Source of the DNA: UBA5078 sp041175045
Lineage (GTDB): Bacteria; Pseudomonadota; Gammaproteobacteria; Pseudomonadales; Pseudohongiellaceae
Direction: 5' to 3'
DNA length: 25,067 nt
Assembly (NCBI GenBank): GCA_041175045.1
Contig: JBEDFR010000044.1
Location: forward strand, 1 to 25,067
The position numbers and the translations under genes are program-made. Below are positions 7,731-14,562 of this stretch, piece after piece (the stretch's first letter is position 1; the number at the start of each line of letters is the position of its first letter). Below the pieces are notes generated by a model. The model was not told the DNA's origin. It did not search any database and saw only the letters and a program-made list of their open reading frames with translations.

Positions 7731-7755
7731 GAGGGCGACCGACGACGGCGCCCTC
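7731..7755 (+). other. GC-rich hairpin after rpsB
   Basis: GAGGGCG (7731-7737) pairs with CGCCCTC (7749-7755), and the inner CCG (7739-7741) with CGG (7746-7748), leaving an ACGA loop and one bulged A. This makes a 10-bp stem starting 16 bases after the rpsB stop. No T tract follows, so it is not an intrinsic terminator by itself. It may protect the rpsB transcript 3' end or act with the attenuator downstream; that is inference. Confidence 0.5.
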
Positions 7756-7817
7756 TGTCCCATGATATTGCCGTCCGGCCGGGCCTGTGTCGGCAGTGTT
7801 GAAGCAGGGAAGAGAAG

Positions 7818-7838
7818 AGGGGCATGGCCCCTTTTTTT
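7818..7838 (+). terminator. Intrinsic terminator/attenuator between rpsB and tsf
   Basis: AGGGGC (7818-7823) pairs with GCCCCT (7827-7832) around a three-base ATG loop, and the run of seven T residues spans 7832-7838. Purines just upstream (AGAAG) can pair with the T tract and lengthen the stem. An attenuator in the same place is known in E. coli rpsB-tsf, where it reduces tsf transcription relative to rpsB. Because no clear second promoter is seen before tsf, partial rather than complete termination is expected. Confidence 0.75.
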
Positions 7839-7889
7839 GATCCGCCGCATCACATCGAATTCATTTTGGAAACTGAACGAGGCAAGCAA

Positions 7890-8765
7890 ATGGCAGAAAT
7901 TACAGCAGGCATGGTCAAGGAGCTGCGAGAGCGCACCGGACTGGGGATGATGGATTGCAAGAAGGCGCTGGTGGAAGCCAACGGCGACATGGAAAAGGCC
8001 ATCGACGATCTGCGCAAGGCGAGTGGTCTGAAGGCCGCCAAGAAGGCGGGTCGTATTGCGGCGGAAGGCGTGGTGCTGACCAAGGTATCCGAGGATGGCA
8101 ACTTCGGCATCATCGTCGAAGTAAACAGCGAGACCGACTTCGTGGCCCGCGATGAGAATTTTCTGGGCTTCGCCAACAAGGTGCTTCAGGAAGCCTTCAA
8201 TCGCCGTGAGTCCGATGTGGCTGCGCTGATGGCGGGCGATCTGGAAAAGGTTCGTGAAGCACTGGTGCAGAAGATTGGCGAGAACATCAATGTTCGCCGT
8301 ATCCAGATCGTGGAATTCAAAGACCCGAACGCCGGTATCGTGGACTCCTATATTCACAGCAACAACCGCATCGCTGTGGTTGTCGCTCTCAAGGGCGGTG
8401 ATTCATCCCTGGCCAAGGATATCGCCATGCACGTTGCGGCGGTCAACCCATTGGTGGTGCGTGCCGAGGACGTGCCCAAGGAGCTGCTGGCCAAGGAATC
8501 CGAGATCTACTCCGCTCAGGCCCGTGAAAGTGGCAAGCCCGAAGAGATCATCGAGAAGATGATCCAGGGGCGTCTGCGCAAGTACGTTGCTGAAGTCAGC
8601 CTGCTCGACCAACCGTTCGTGAAGGATGGCGAGATCACCGTGGCGGCGCTGCTGAAGAAGGCGGGTGCCGACGTGGTGAGCTTCATCCGCTATGAAGTGG
8701 GTGAAGGCATCGAAAAGGAAGAAGTAGACTTCGCCTCCGAAGTGGCGGCTGCTGCTGGCCTTTAG
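7890..8765 (+). CDS. tsf: Elongation factor Ts
   Basis: EF-Ts is the guanine nucleotide exchange factor for EF-Tu during translation elongation. The 291-residue protein has the N-terminal UBA-like domain (ITAGMVKELRERTGLGMMDC), the following KKALVEANGDMEKAIDDLR helix, and the nucleotide-exchange motif NSETDFVARDENF at about residues 76-88 that contacts EF-Tu. An in-frame ATG at 7824 lies in the loop of the attenuator hairpin and would add 22 unrelated residues; ATG 7890 with GAGG upstream (7879-7882) is the family start. Downstream pyrH is 31 bp away, so tsf probably shares a transcript with the envelope genes that follow. Confidence 0.98.
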   Translation: MAEITAGMVKELRERTGLGMMDCKKALVEANGDMEKAIDDLRKASGLKAAKKAGRIAAEGVVLTKVSEDGNFGIIVEVNSETDFVARDENFLGFANKVLQEAFNRRESDVAALMAGDLEKVREALVQKIGENINVRRIQIVEFKDPNAGIVDSYIHSNNRIAVVVALKGGDSSLAKDIAMHVAAVNPLVVRAEDVPKELLAKESEIYSAQARESGKPEEIIEKMIQGRLRKYVAEVSLLDQPFVKDGEITVAALLKKAGADVVSFIRYEVGEGIEKEEVDFASEVAAAAGL

Positions 8766-8796
8766 GTAAGTCTGAAAAGAGCGCTGCGAGGACGTC

Positions 8797-9528
8797 ATGC
8801 CAATGCTGAAAGCCGACAAGAAATACAAACGCATCCTGCTCAAGCTCAGTGGCGAAGCGCTGATGGGAGACGCCGATTTCGGTATCGACCCGAAAGTGCT
8901 TGATCGCATGGCGGTGGAAGTCGGTCAGCTGGTTGGACTCGGTGTCCAGATCGGCATGGTCATTGGCGGCGGCAATCTGTTTCGCGGCGCTGCGCTGCAC
9001 GCTGCGGGAATGGAGCGTGTCACCGGTGATCACATGGGCATGCTGGCCACGGTGATGAACGCGCTGGCCATGCGTGACGCCCTCGAGCGTGCCAGCATTG
9101 CGACGCGCGTGATGTCGGCCATTCCGATGAGCGGGGTGGTCGAGCATTACGATAGGCGCACGGCCATCCGGCATCTGCGGGCTGGGGATGTGGTGATCTT
9201 CGCGGCAGGTACCGGCAACCCTTTCTTCACCACGGACTCGGCCGCGTGCCTGCGTGGCATCGAGATCGATGCTGAACTGGTGCTCAAGGCGACCAAGGTG
9301 GACGGCGTGTATTCCGCTGATCCGCATCTGGTGCCGGATGCCGTCAAGTACGATCGTCTCAGCTTCGACGAGGTGCTGGACAAGAAACTCGGCGTCATGG
9401 ATCTGACGGCAATCGCCCTGATCCGCGAACATGACATTCCCGTGCGAGTCTTCAACATGAACAAGCCGGGTGCGCTGCTGAACAACGTCATGGGGGTGCC
9501 TGACGGCACCACCATCGAGAACCTCTGA
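8797..9528 (+). CDS. pyrH: UMP kinase (uridylate kinase)
   Basis: PyrH phosphorylates UMP to UDP with ATP, the committed nucleotide kinase step for pyrimidine ribonucleotides, and is essential in most bacteria. The 243-residue amino acid kinase fold protein shows the N-terminal KLSGEALMG loop, VIGGGNLFRG for phosphate binding, and FAAGTGNPFFTTDSAACLR, characteristic of bacterial UMP kinase, around residues 134-152. ATG 8797 has GAGGA only four bases away; ATG 8803 (third codon) would give ten-base spacing and is an equally reasonable start. Position between tsf and frr is the standard one in Gammaproteobacteria. Confidence 0.98.
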   Translation: MPMLKADKKYKRILLKLSGEALMGDADFGIDPKVLDRMAVEVGQLVGLGVQIGMVIGGGNLFRGAALHAAGMERVTGDHMGMLATVMNALAMRDALERASIATRVMSAIPMSGVVEHYDRRTAIRHLRAGDVVIFAAGTGNPFFTTDSAACLRGIEIDAELVLKATKVDGVYSADPHLVPDAVKYDRLSFDEVLDKKLGVMDLTAIALIREHDIPVRVFNMNKPGALLNNVMGVPDGTTIENL

Positions 9529-9568
9529 ATACCCAAACTTTCTCTTCGCCCGCAACCATGGGGACAGC

Positions 9569-10129
9569 ATGATGATTGACGACATTATCAAGGATGCCGA
9601 GCATCGCATGGACAAAAGTCTTGTCGCACTGGATACGGCTTTCAAGAAGATCCGCACGGGCCGTGCTCACCCGAGTCTTCTGGACACCATCATGGTGGCG
9701 TACTACGGCGCAGACACCCCGCTCAACCAGCTCGCCAACGTCACGGTGGAAGACGGACGTTGCCTGGTGGTGGTGCCCTGGGAGCGCAAGCTGATCTCCG
9801 AGGTCGAGCGCGCCATCATGAAGTCGGACCTCGGGCTCAACCCGTCCAACAATGGGGAATCCATCCGGGTGCCCATGCCGGCCCTGACAGAAGAGACGCG
9901 CCGCGAATACACCAAGCAGGCGCGTGCGGAAGCCGAGAACGCCCGTGTGGCCGTGCGCAACATCCGGCGCGATGCCAATGGCGACATCAAGGATCTGCTC
10001 AAGGAGAAAGCCATCAGCGAGGACGATCAGCGTCGCGCCGAGGAACGTATCCAGAAGCTGACTGACCGGTTCATCGCGGCCGTCGATGCGAGCTATGGCG
10101 TCAAGGAATCTGACCTGCTGTCCATGTAA
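9569..10129 (+). CDS. frr: Ribosome recycling factor
   Basis: RRF splits post-termination ribosomes together with EF-G. The product is 186 residues from ATG 9569, or 185 (the usual length) from the adjacent ATG 9572. The second is favoured by the family N-terminus and by spacing from GGGGA at 9560-9564, but the two cannot be separated by sequence. Characteristic segments are KKIRTGRAHPSLLD, the domain II strand QLANVTVEDGR, the SDLGLNPSNNGESIRVPMP loop, and the long C-terminal helix region ARVAVRNIRRDANGDIK with ISEDDQRRAEERIQKLTD. It lies 40 bp after pyrH and 35 bp before uppS. Confidence 0.98.
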   Translation: MMIDDIIKDAEHRMDKSLVALDTAFKKIRTGRAHPSLLDTIMVAYYGADTPLNQLANVTVEDGRCLVVVPWERKLISEVERAIMKSDLGLNPSNNGESIRVPMPALTEETRREYTKQARAEAENARVAVRNIRRDANGDIKDLLKEKAISEDDQRRAEERIQKLTDRFIAAVDASYGVKESDLLSM

Positions 10130-10164
10130 GTACGGCCTCTCCACTCTCGGGACAGATCTGCCTG

Positions 10165-10953
10165 ATGCCTACCCCCACATTGCTCAAGCCAGAAGCCGGT
10201 CAACTGCCACAGCACGTGGCTGTCATCATGGATGGCAATAACCGCTGGGCGAAGTCCAAGGGCCTGTCAGGTTCGGCCGGTCACCGAGCTGGCGCCGAGG
10301 CGGCAAGGGAGGTTGTCTATTCCTGCCTGCACCGGGGTATCAAGTACCTCACGCTCTTTGCCTTCAGCAGCGAGAATTGGCTGCGTCCCAACAAGGAAGT
10401 ACGGGGTCTCATGGCGCTTTTTCTCGCCGTATTGAGGCGAGAGGAAATCAAGCAGTTGCACCGCAATAACGTGCGACTGTGCTTTATCGGCAAGCGTGAA
10501 AGCTTCGCTCCTGTACTGCAGCGACATATGCGGGAGGTCGAGGAGCTAACCCGCCAGAACACCGGCACCGTGGTAACAGTCGCTGCCGACTACGGTGGAC
10601 AATGGGATATCGCCCGTGCCGCATGTCTTCTTGCCGAAAAGGTCGAGCAGGGGACAATGGCGGCGGCCGACATCGATGTGGCGCAGATTCAGAAAGTCAT
10701 TTCCCTTGGCGATTGCCCGGCCCCCGATCTGTGCATCCGCACCGGGGGAGAGAGTCGCGTCAGCAACTTCCTGCTCTGGCAGTTCGCCTACACCGAACTG
10801 TACTTCACTGATTGCTACTGGCCCGAATTCGATGATGCCCAGTTCGAACTGGCCATGCAGGACTACGCGCGACGGCAACGCCGCTTCGGGCATCTCGACA
10901 CGCCTTCGCGCAGCGATGAGCTGCCGACCCAGGGGAGCTCGCGTGGTGCTTAG
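10165..10953 (+). CDS. uppS: Undecaprenyl diphosphate synthase (cis-prenyltransferase)
   Basis: UppS condenses farnesyl diphosphate with eight isopentenyl diphosphates to make the C55 carrier for peptidoglycan and O-antigen assembly. The 262-residue protein shows the catalytic HVAVIMDGNNRWA (D23), the AGHRAG-type helix (SAGHRAGAE), FAFSSENWLRP, IRTGGESRVSNFLLWQ and YTELYFTDCYWPEFD, in family order. The motif usually written NYGGRWD reads DYGGQWD here (residues 142-148), and PDLLIRTGG reads PDLCIRTGG; these are substitutions at otherwise well-conserved places, though the key diphosphate-binding residues remain. No clear Shine-Dalgarno sequence is seen before ATG 10165. The end overlaps the cdsA start. 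The later dxr gene feeds the same isoprenoid pathway. Confidence 0.96.
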   Translation: MPTPTLLKPEAGQLPQHVAVIMDGNNRWAKSKGLSGSAGHRAGAEAAREVVYSCLHRGIKYLTLFAFSSENWLRPNKEVRGLMALFLAVLRREEIKQLHRNNVRLCFIGKRESFAPVLQRHMREVEELTRQNTGTVVTVAADYGGQWDIARAACLLAEKVEQGTMAAADIDVAQIQKVISLGDCPAPDLCIRTGGESRVSNFLLWQFAYTELYFTDCYWPEFDDAQFELAMQDYARRQRRFGHLDTPSRSDELPTQGSSRGA

Positions 10954-11815
10954 AACCAGGGTCATCACCGCGCTGGTTCTGCTGGCCGTGCTGGCGGCGG
11001 CGACGTTCGGGACCAGTCCCTTTCAATTTGCTCTCTTCGTCAGCCTGGTATCGGGCCTTGGCGTGCTGGAATGGACCCGCCTGATGGGCCTGAGCAATCC
11101 GGTGCAGCGTGGTGTCTACCTGCTGCTGGTTCTGGCATCCATGTTCGCACTGGGCGTGGCCATGGGCCTGGGGCCCTCAGCGCTGATTGTCGAGCGTTCC
11201 GTGGTGCTCGCCGTGACCGGCATGGGCGTGGTCTTCTGGTGTCTTGCCGCCTGGTGGGTCATGCATTTTCCAGCATCACAGGTTCACTGGAGCTCGCGCC
11301 CTCGTACTGCGCTCATGGGACTGTTCACGCTGCTGCCAGTCTGGTGTGCCCTGATCCAGCTCAAGTATCTCAACAGTACCGGCTTTCTCGTGCTGGCCGT
11401 CATTGCCCTCGTCAGTTTCGCGGACATCGGCGCCTATTTTGTTGGTCGTGCCTGGGGCAACAGCAGGCTTGCACCGCAGGTCAGTCCAGGCAAGTCCTGG
11501 GCCGGTTTCTGGGGTGGCATGGGTGCGTCCGCGGTGCTGGCCTGCCTGCTGCTGGTGCCTGTGCATCGCTACGTGCAGGCGCTGGACCTGGTCGCCATCG
11601 TGCTGCTGCTGTTGACGGCAGCAGTCGTCGCGGTTTTCAGCGTTTTCGGTGATCTGTTCGAAAGCATGCTCAAGCGCAGTCAGGGCATGAAGGACAGTGG
11701 CAGTCTTCTGCCCGGGCATGGTGGCGTGCTGGATCGCATCGACAGCCTGACCGCGGCCGCGCCCTTGTTCGTGTTCATCCTGCTGCTGGTATTCGGGGAG
11801 TGGCGCTGGCAATGA
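10946..11815 (+). CDS. cdsA: Phosphatidate cytidylyltransferase CdsA
   Basis: CdsA makes CDP-diacylglycerol from phosphatidic acid and CTP in the inner membrane, the branch point of phospholipid synthesis. The 289-residue protein is strongly hydrophobic with several predicted membrane helices (for example residues 8-30, 52-75, 83-110, 197-215, 272-286). The family signature is at about residues 239-265: SMLKRSQGMKDSG followed by PGHGGVLDRID. No ATG is available; tandem GTG codons at 10943 and 10946 follow AGGGGAG (10931-10937). GTG 10946 is chosen because it gives the familiar MLRTRVITA N-terminus. The start overlaps the end of uppS by eight bases, so translation is probably coupled. Its TGA overlaps the dxr ATG (ATGA). 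Confidence 0.96.
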   Translation: MLRTRVITALVLLAVLAAATFGTSPFQFALFVSLVSGLGVLEWTRLMGLSNPVQRGVYLLLVLASMFALGVAMGLGPSALIVERSVVLAVTGMGVVFWCLAAWWVMHFPASQVHWSSRPRTALMGLFTLLPVWCALIQLKYLNSTGFLVLAVIALVSFADIGAYFVGRAWGNSRLAPQVSPGKSWAGFWGGMGASAVLACLLLVPVHRYVQALDLVAIVLLLLTAAVVAVFSVFGDLFESMLKRSQGMKDSGSLLPGHGGVLDRIDSLTAAAPLFVFILLLVFGEWRWQ

Positions 11816-13032
11816 GCGATCCTGTTCATCACGCGGGCCGTGTTGGCGTTTCCCGCAGTATCACCCTGCTGGGCGCCACGGGTTCCATCGGCAAGAGCAC
11901 GCTCGAGGTCATCGCACTGCATCCGCAGTACTCGGTGTTCGCGCTGACCGCCAACAGCAATGTCGCGCTGCTGCTCGAGCAGTGTCTGCGTTTCTCGCCG
12001 CGCTATGCAGTGATGGTAGAGGAGCCCGCAGCTGAGCAGCTGGCCCGTGCGCTCGCACGTCGTGACAGTGCCACCCGAGTGCTGGCCGGTGCGCAGGGGC
12101 TTCTCGAGGTGGCAAGTCATCCCGAGGTCGATACCGTCATGGCGGCGATAGTCGGGGCCGCAGGCCTGCCATCCGCACTCGCGGCGGTTCAGCACTCCAA
12201 GAAAGTGCTGCTGGCGAACAAGGAGGCGCTGGTCATGGCCGGGGATCTGTTCATGGACGCTCTGGCACAGAGTGATGCCGTCCTGCTCCCGATCGACAGC
12301 GAACACAATGCCGTATTCCAGTGCCTGCCGCAGAATTTGCGGGCCACTGCCGACGCGCTGCGGGCACAGGGCGTTCGCCGCATCGTGTTGACGGCCTCGG
12401 GCGGTCCCTTCCGCGAATGGCCGCTGGAGGATCTGCATGCCGTGACGCCGGAGCAGGCCTGCAGGCATCCCAACTGGAGCATGGGCCGCAAGATTTCCGT
12501 GGATTCCGCCAGCATGATGAACAAAGGCCTGGAGGTTATCGAGGCGTGTTTCCTCTTTGGAGTGGGGCCGGAAATGGTGGATGTGCTGATTCATCCCCAG
12601 AGCATTGTGCACTCCATGGTCGAGTATGCCGATGGCTCCATACTGGCCCAGATGGGCAGTCCGGACATGCGGATTCCCATTGCCCACTGCCTTGCATGGC
12701 CGCAGCGCATCGCTTCGGGTGCCGCCTACCTCGATCTGACGCGGCAGGGCGCACTGCATTTCTTCAACCCGGACCTCGGGCGTTTCCCCTGTCTGCGTCT
12801 AGGTATCGAGGCTGCGCGAGCTGGCGGGACAGCGCCGACCGTTCTGAATGCGGCCAATGAAGTGGCCGTGGAGGCCTTCCTCAAGGGGGATAGCAGTTTC
12901 ACTGCGATTCCCGCCATCATTGAGCAGACGCTGGCACAAATGACTTGTCGCAAAGCGGAGTCAGTCGATATGATTCGACAGGTCGACGAACAGGCGAGAA
13001 TCCTTGCGCGACGCCTGATTCAACGGCACTGA
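11812..13032 (+). CDS. dxr: 1-deoxy-D-xylulose 5-phosphate reductoisomerase (IspC)
   Basis: Dxr converts DXP to 2-C-methyl-D-erythritol 4-phosphate with NADPH, the committed step of the MEP isoprenoid pathway. The 406-residue product shows the Rossmann motif LLGATGSIGKST (residues 19-30), LLANKEALVMAG, the metal-binding PIDSEHNAVFQ (D162, E164), the flexible loop start ASGGPFRE, and SASMMNKGLEVIEA (E241, third metal ligand), then LIHPQSIVHSMVEY. ATG 11812 overlaps the cdsA stop as ATGA with GGGGAG 11 bases upstream; a GTG four codons earlier is possible. The first dozen residues before the Rossmann strand extend slightly beyond the E. coli protein and look unremarkable. Confidence 0.97.
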   Translation: MSDPVHHAGRVGVSRSITLLGATGSIGKSTLEVIALHPQYSVFALTANSNVALLLEQCLRFSPRYAVMVEEPAAEQLARALARRDSATRVLAGAQGLLEVASHPEVDTVMAAIVGAAGLPSALAAVQHSKKVLLANKEALVMAGDLFMDALAQSDAVLLPIDSEHNAVFQCLPQNLRATADALRAQGVRRIVLTASGGPFREWPLEDLHAVTPEQACRHPNWSMGRKISVDSASMMNKGLEVIEACFLFGVGPEMVDVLIHPQSIVHSMVEYADGSILAQMGSPDMRIPIAHCLAWPQRIASGAAYLDLTRQGALHFFNPDLGRFPCLRLGIEAARAGGTAPTVLNAANEVAVEAFLKGDSSFTAIPAIIEQTLAQMTCRKAESVDMIRQVDEQARILARRLIQRH

Positions 13033-13122
13033 ACCTGACGCCGAAGCTTCGAAAGTCTCACGGAAGGCAGGCAGGACACACATGCAGCATGGCTGCAGAC
13101 AGAGGTCGCAAGCGAAGGCAGC

Positions 13123-14514
13123 ATGGCTCAAGAATTACTGATCAACATCGCGGCACTGATCGTGACCCTGGGCATTCTGGTCACGGTGCACGAGTTCGGC
13201 CACTTCTGGGTCGCACGACGCTGCGGCGTCAAGGTACTGCGTTTCTCCATCGGTTTCGGCAAGGCCGTGAAGACCTGGGTCGGGAAGGACGGCACCGAGT
13301 ACGTGATCGCGCCCATTCCGCTGGGCGGCTACGTCAAGATGCTCGGGCGGGAAGACACGAGCATGGCTGATCTCGAAGCCATTACCGACGCCGAACGGCA
13401 GCAGTCCTTTTCCGGCAAGCCCTTGCGGCAGCGCATGGCAATCGTGGCGGCCGGGCCGCTTGCCAACTTCCTCCTCGCTATCGTCGTGTTCTGGGGAATA
13501 AATGTCGGCTACGGCCTGAGCGGCACCGCTCCCGTGATCGCCACTGTCAGCGCAGGCTCGCCGGCATGGGATGCGGGGCTGCGTGCCGGCGATGAAATTA
13601 CAGCCATCGATGGGGTGCCAACGACCCTCTGGCAACAGGTGACGATGCAGTTGCTCGAGCGTCTGGGCGAAAGCGGCACTCTGCAGATTCAGGCCATCCC
13701 TGCCGGCGAAACTGCCGCGAGGGAGTTCAGAGTCGCGCTGCTGAACTGGCAATCCGATACCGCCGAGCCGAACCCGTTAGGGTCGCTCGGTCTCGTTCAA
13801 TACGAGATTCCTGCTGTGATCGAAGGTTTGGTCGAGGGCGGTGCTGCCGCGCGTGACGGTCTCGTGCCGGGTGACAGGATTCTTGAGGCCGTCGGCCAGC
13901 CCGTCACCGGCTGGGTACAGTGGGTGCAACTGGTGCGCGCGAGCCCGGATCACCCGCTCGAGGTGCTTGTTCAACGGGGCAGTGACCAGGTGGCCCTGAC
14001 AGTGGTGCCGGATCGGGTTACCGCCGAGGATGGCAGCAGCATGGGCAGCATCGGAGCCTTTGTACAGGAGTTCGATCTGTATGCCAGTCTGCCCCCGGAG
14101 CGCATTCGTGAAGTGAACTACAACGTGTTCACTGCGTTGATACCCGCGGTGCAGGAAACCTGGGACAAATCGGTGTTCGTGCTCGACTCCATGAAAAAGA
14201 TGCTGCTGGGGCTTATTTCAGTCAAGAACATCAGTGGTCCTATCACGATAGCCCAGGTCGCCGGAGACACAGCCACTTATGGTCTAGAGGTGTATCTGGG
14301 TTTCCTCGCCGTCTTGAGCATCAGTCTTGGCGTGCTGAACCTGCTGCCAATTCCGGTGCTGGACGGAGGTCACCTGCTTTACTACACCGTGGAAGCCGTC
14401 ATACGCAGACCAGTGCCGGAGCGCATTCAGGCCATGGGTCTGCAACTGGGTCTCCTGCTCATCTCGGGCGTCATGGTGCTGGCCATATACAACGATGTCA
14501 GTCGTCTCTTGTGA
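13123..14514 (+). CDS. rseP: Site-2 intramembrane zinc metalloprotease RseP
   Basis: RseP cleaves anti-sigma factor RseA (MucA in Pseudomonas) within the inner membrane to release sigma-E, and also trims leftover signal peptides. The 463-residue protein has the zinc motif HEFGH (H23, E24, H27) in its first membrane helix, a PDZ pair in the periplasmic region (about residues 125-310), and the second active-site helix NLLPIPVLDGGHLL with D414. A final hydrophobic helix ends the protein. ATG 13123 has AAGG four bases upstream. The 90 bp after dxr carry no convincing promoter. Being directly before bamA and skp places the envelope-stress protease in the same transcript as the machinery it monitors. 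Confidence 0.97.
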   Translation: MAQELLINIAALIVTLGILVTVHEFGHFWVARRCGVKVLRFSIGFGKAVKTWVGKDGTEYVIAPIPLGGYVKMLGREDTSMADLEAITDAERQQSFSGKPLRQRMAIVAAGPLANFLLAIVVFWGINVGYGLSGTAPVIATVSAGSPAWDAGLRAGDEITAIDGVPTTLWQQVTMQLLERLGESGTLQIQAIPAGETAAREFRVALLNWQSDTAEPNPLGSLGLVQYEIPAVIEGLVEGGAAARDGLVPGDRILEAVGQPVTGWVQWVQLVRASPDHPLEVLVQRGSDQVALTVVPDRVTAEDGSSMGSIGAFVQEFDLYASLPPERIREVNYNVFTALIPAVQETWDKSVFVLDSMKKMLLGLISVKNISGPITIAQVAGDTATYGLEVYLGFLAVLSISLGVLNLLPIPVLDGGHLLYYTVEAVIRRPVPERIQAMGLQLGLLLISGVMVLAIYNDVSRLL

Positions 14515-14535
14515 CACCGGGGATCCTGCGCATTA

Positions 14536-14550
14536 CTCTCTTTCCTTTTT
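14536..14550 (+). promoter_or_regulatory. Pyrimidine tract at the bamA translation start, no Shine-Dalgarno
   Basis: Fifteen consecutive pyrimidines (CTCTCTTTCCTTTTT) are followed by an A/T-rich GAAACAATATTC and the bamA ATG at 14563. No purine-rich ribosome-binding sequence occurs in the preceding 25 bases. U-rich leaders of this kind are known to recruit ribosomal protein S1; that role is inferred here. Confidence 0.4.
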
Positions 14551-14562
14551 GAAACAATATTC

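Noticed and set aside
7824..7889. N-terminal extension of tsf from ATG 7824
   Set aside because: The ATG is the loop of the attenuator hairpin and the added residues are unlike any EF-Ts N-terminus.
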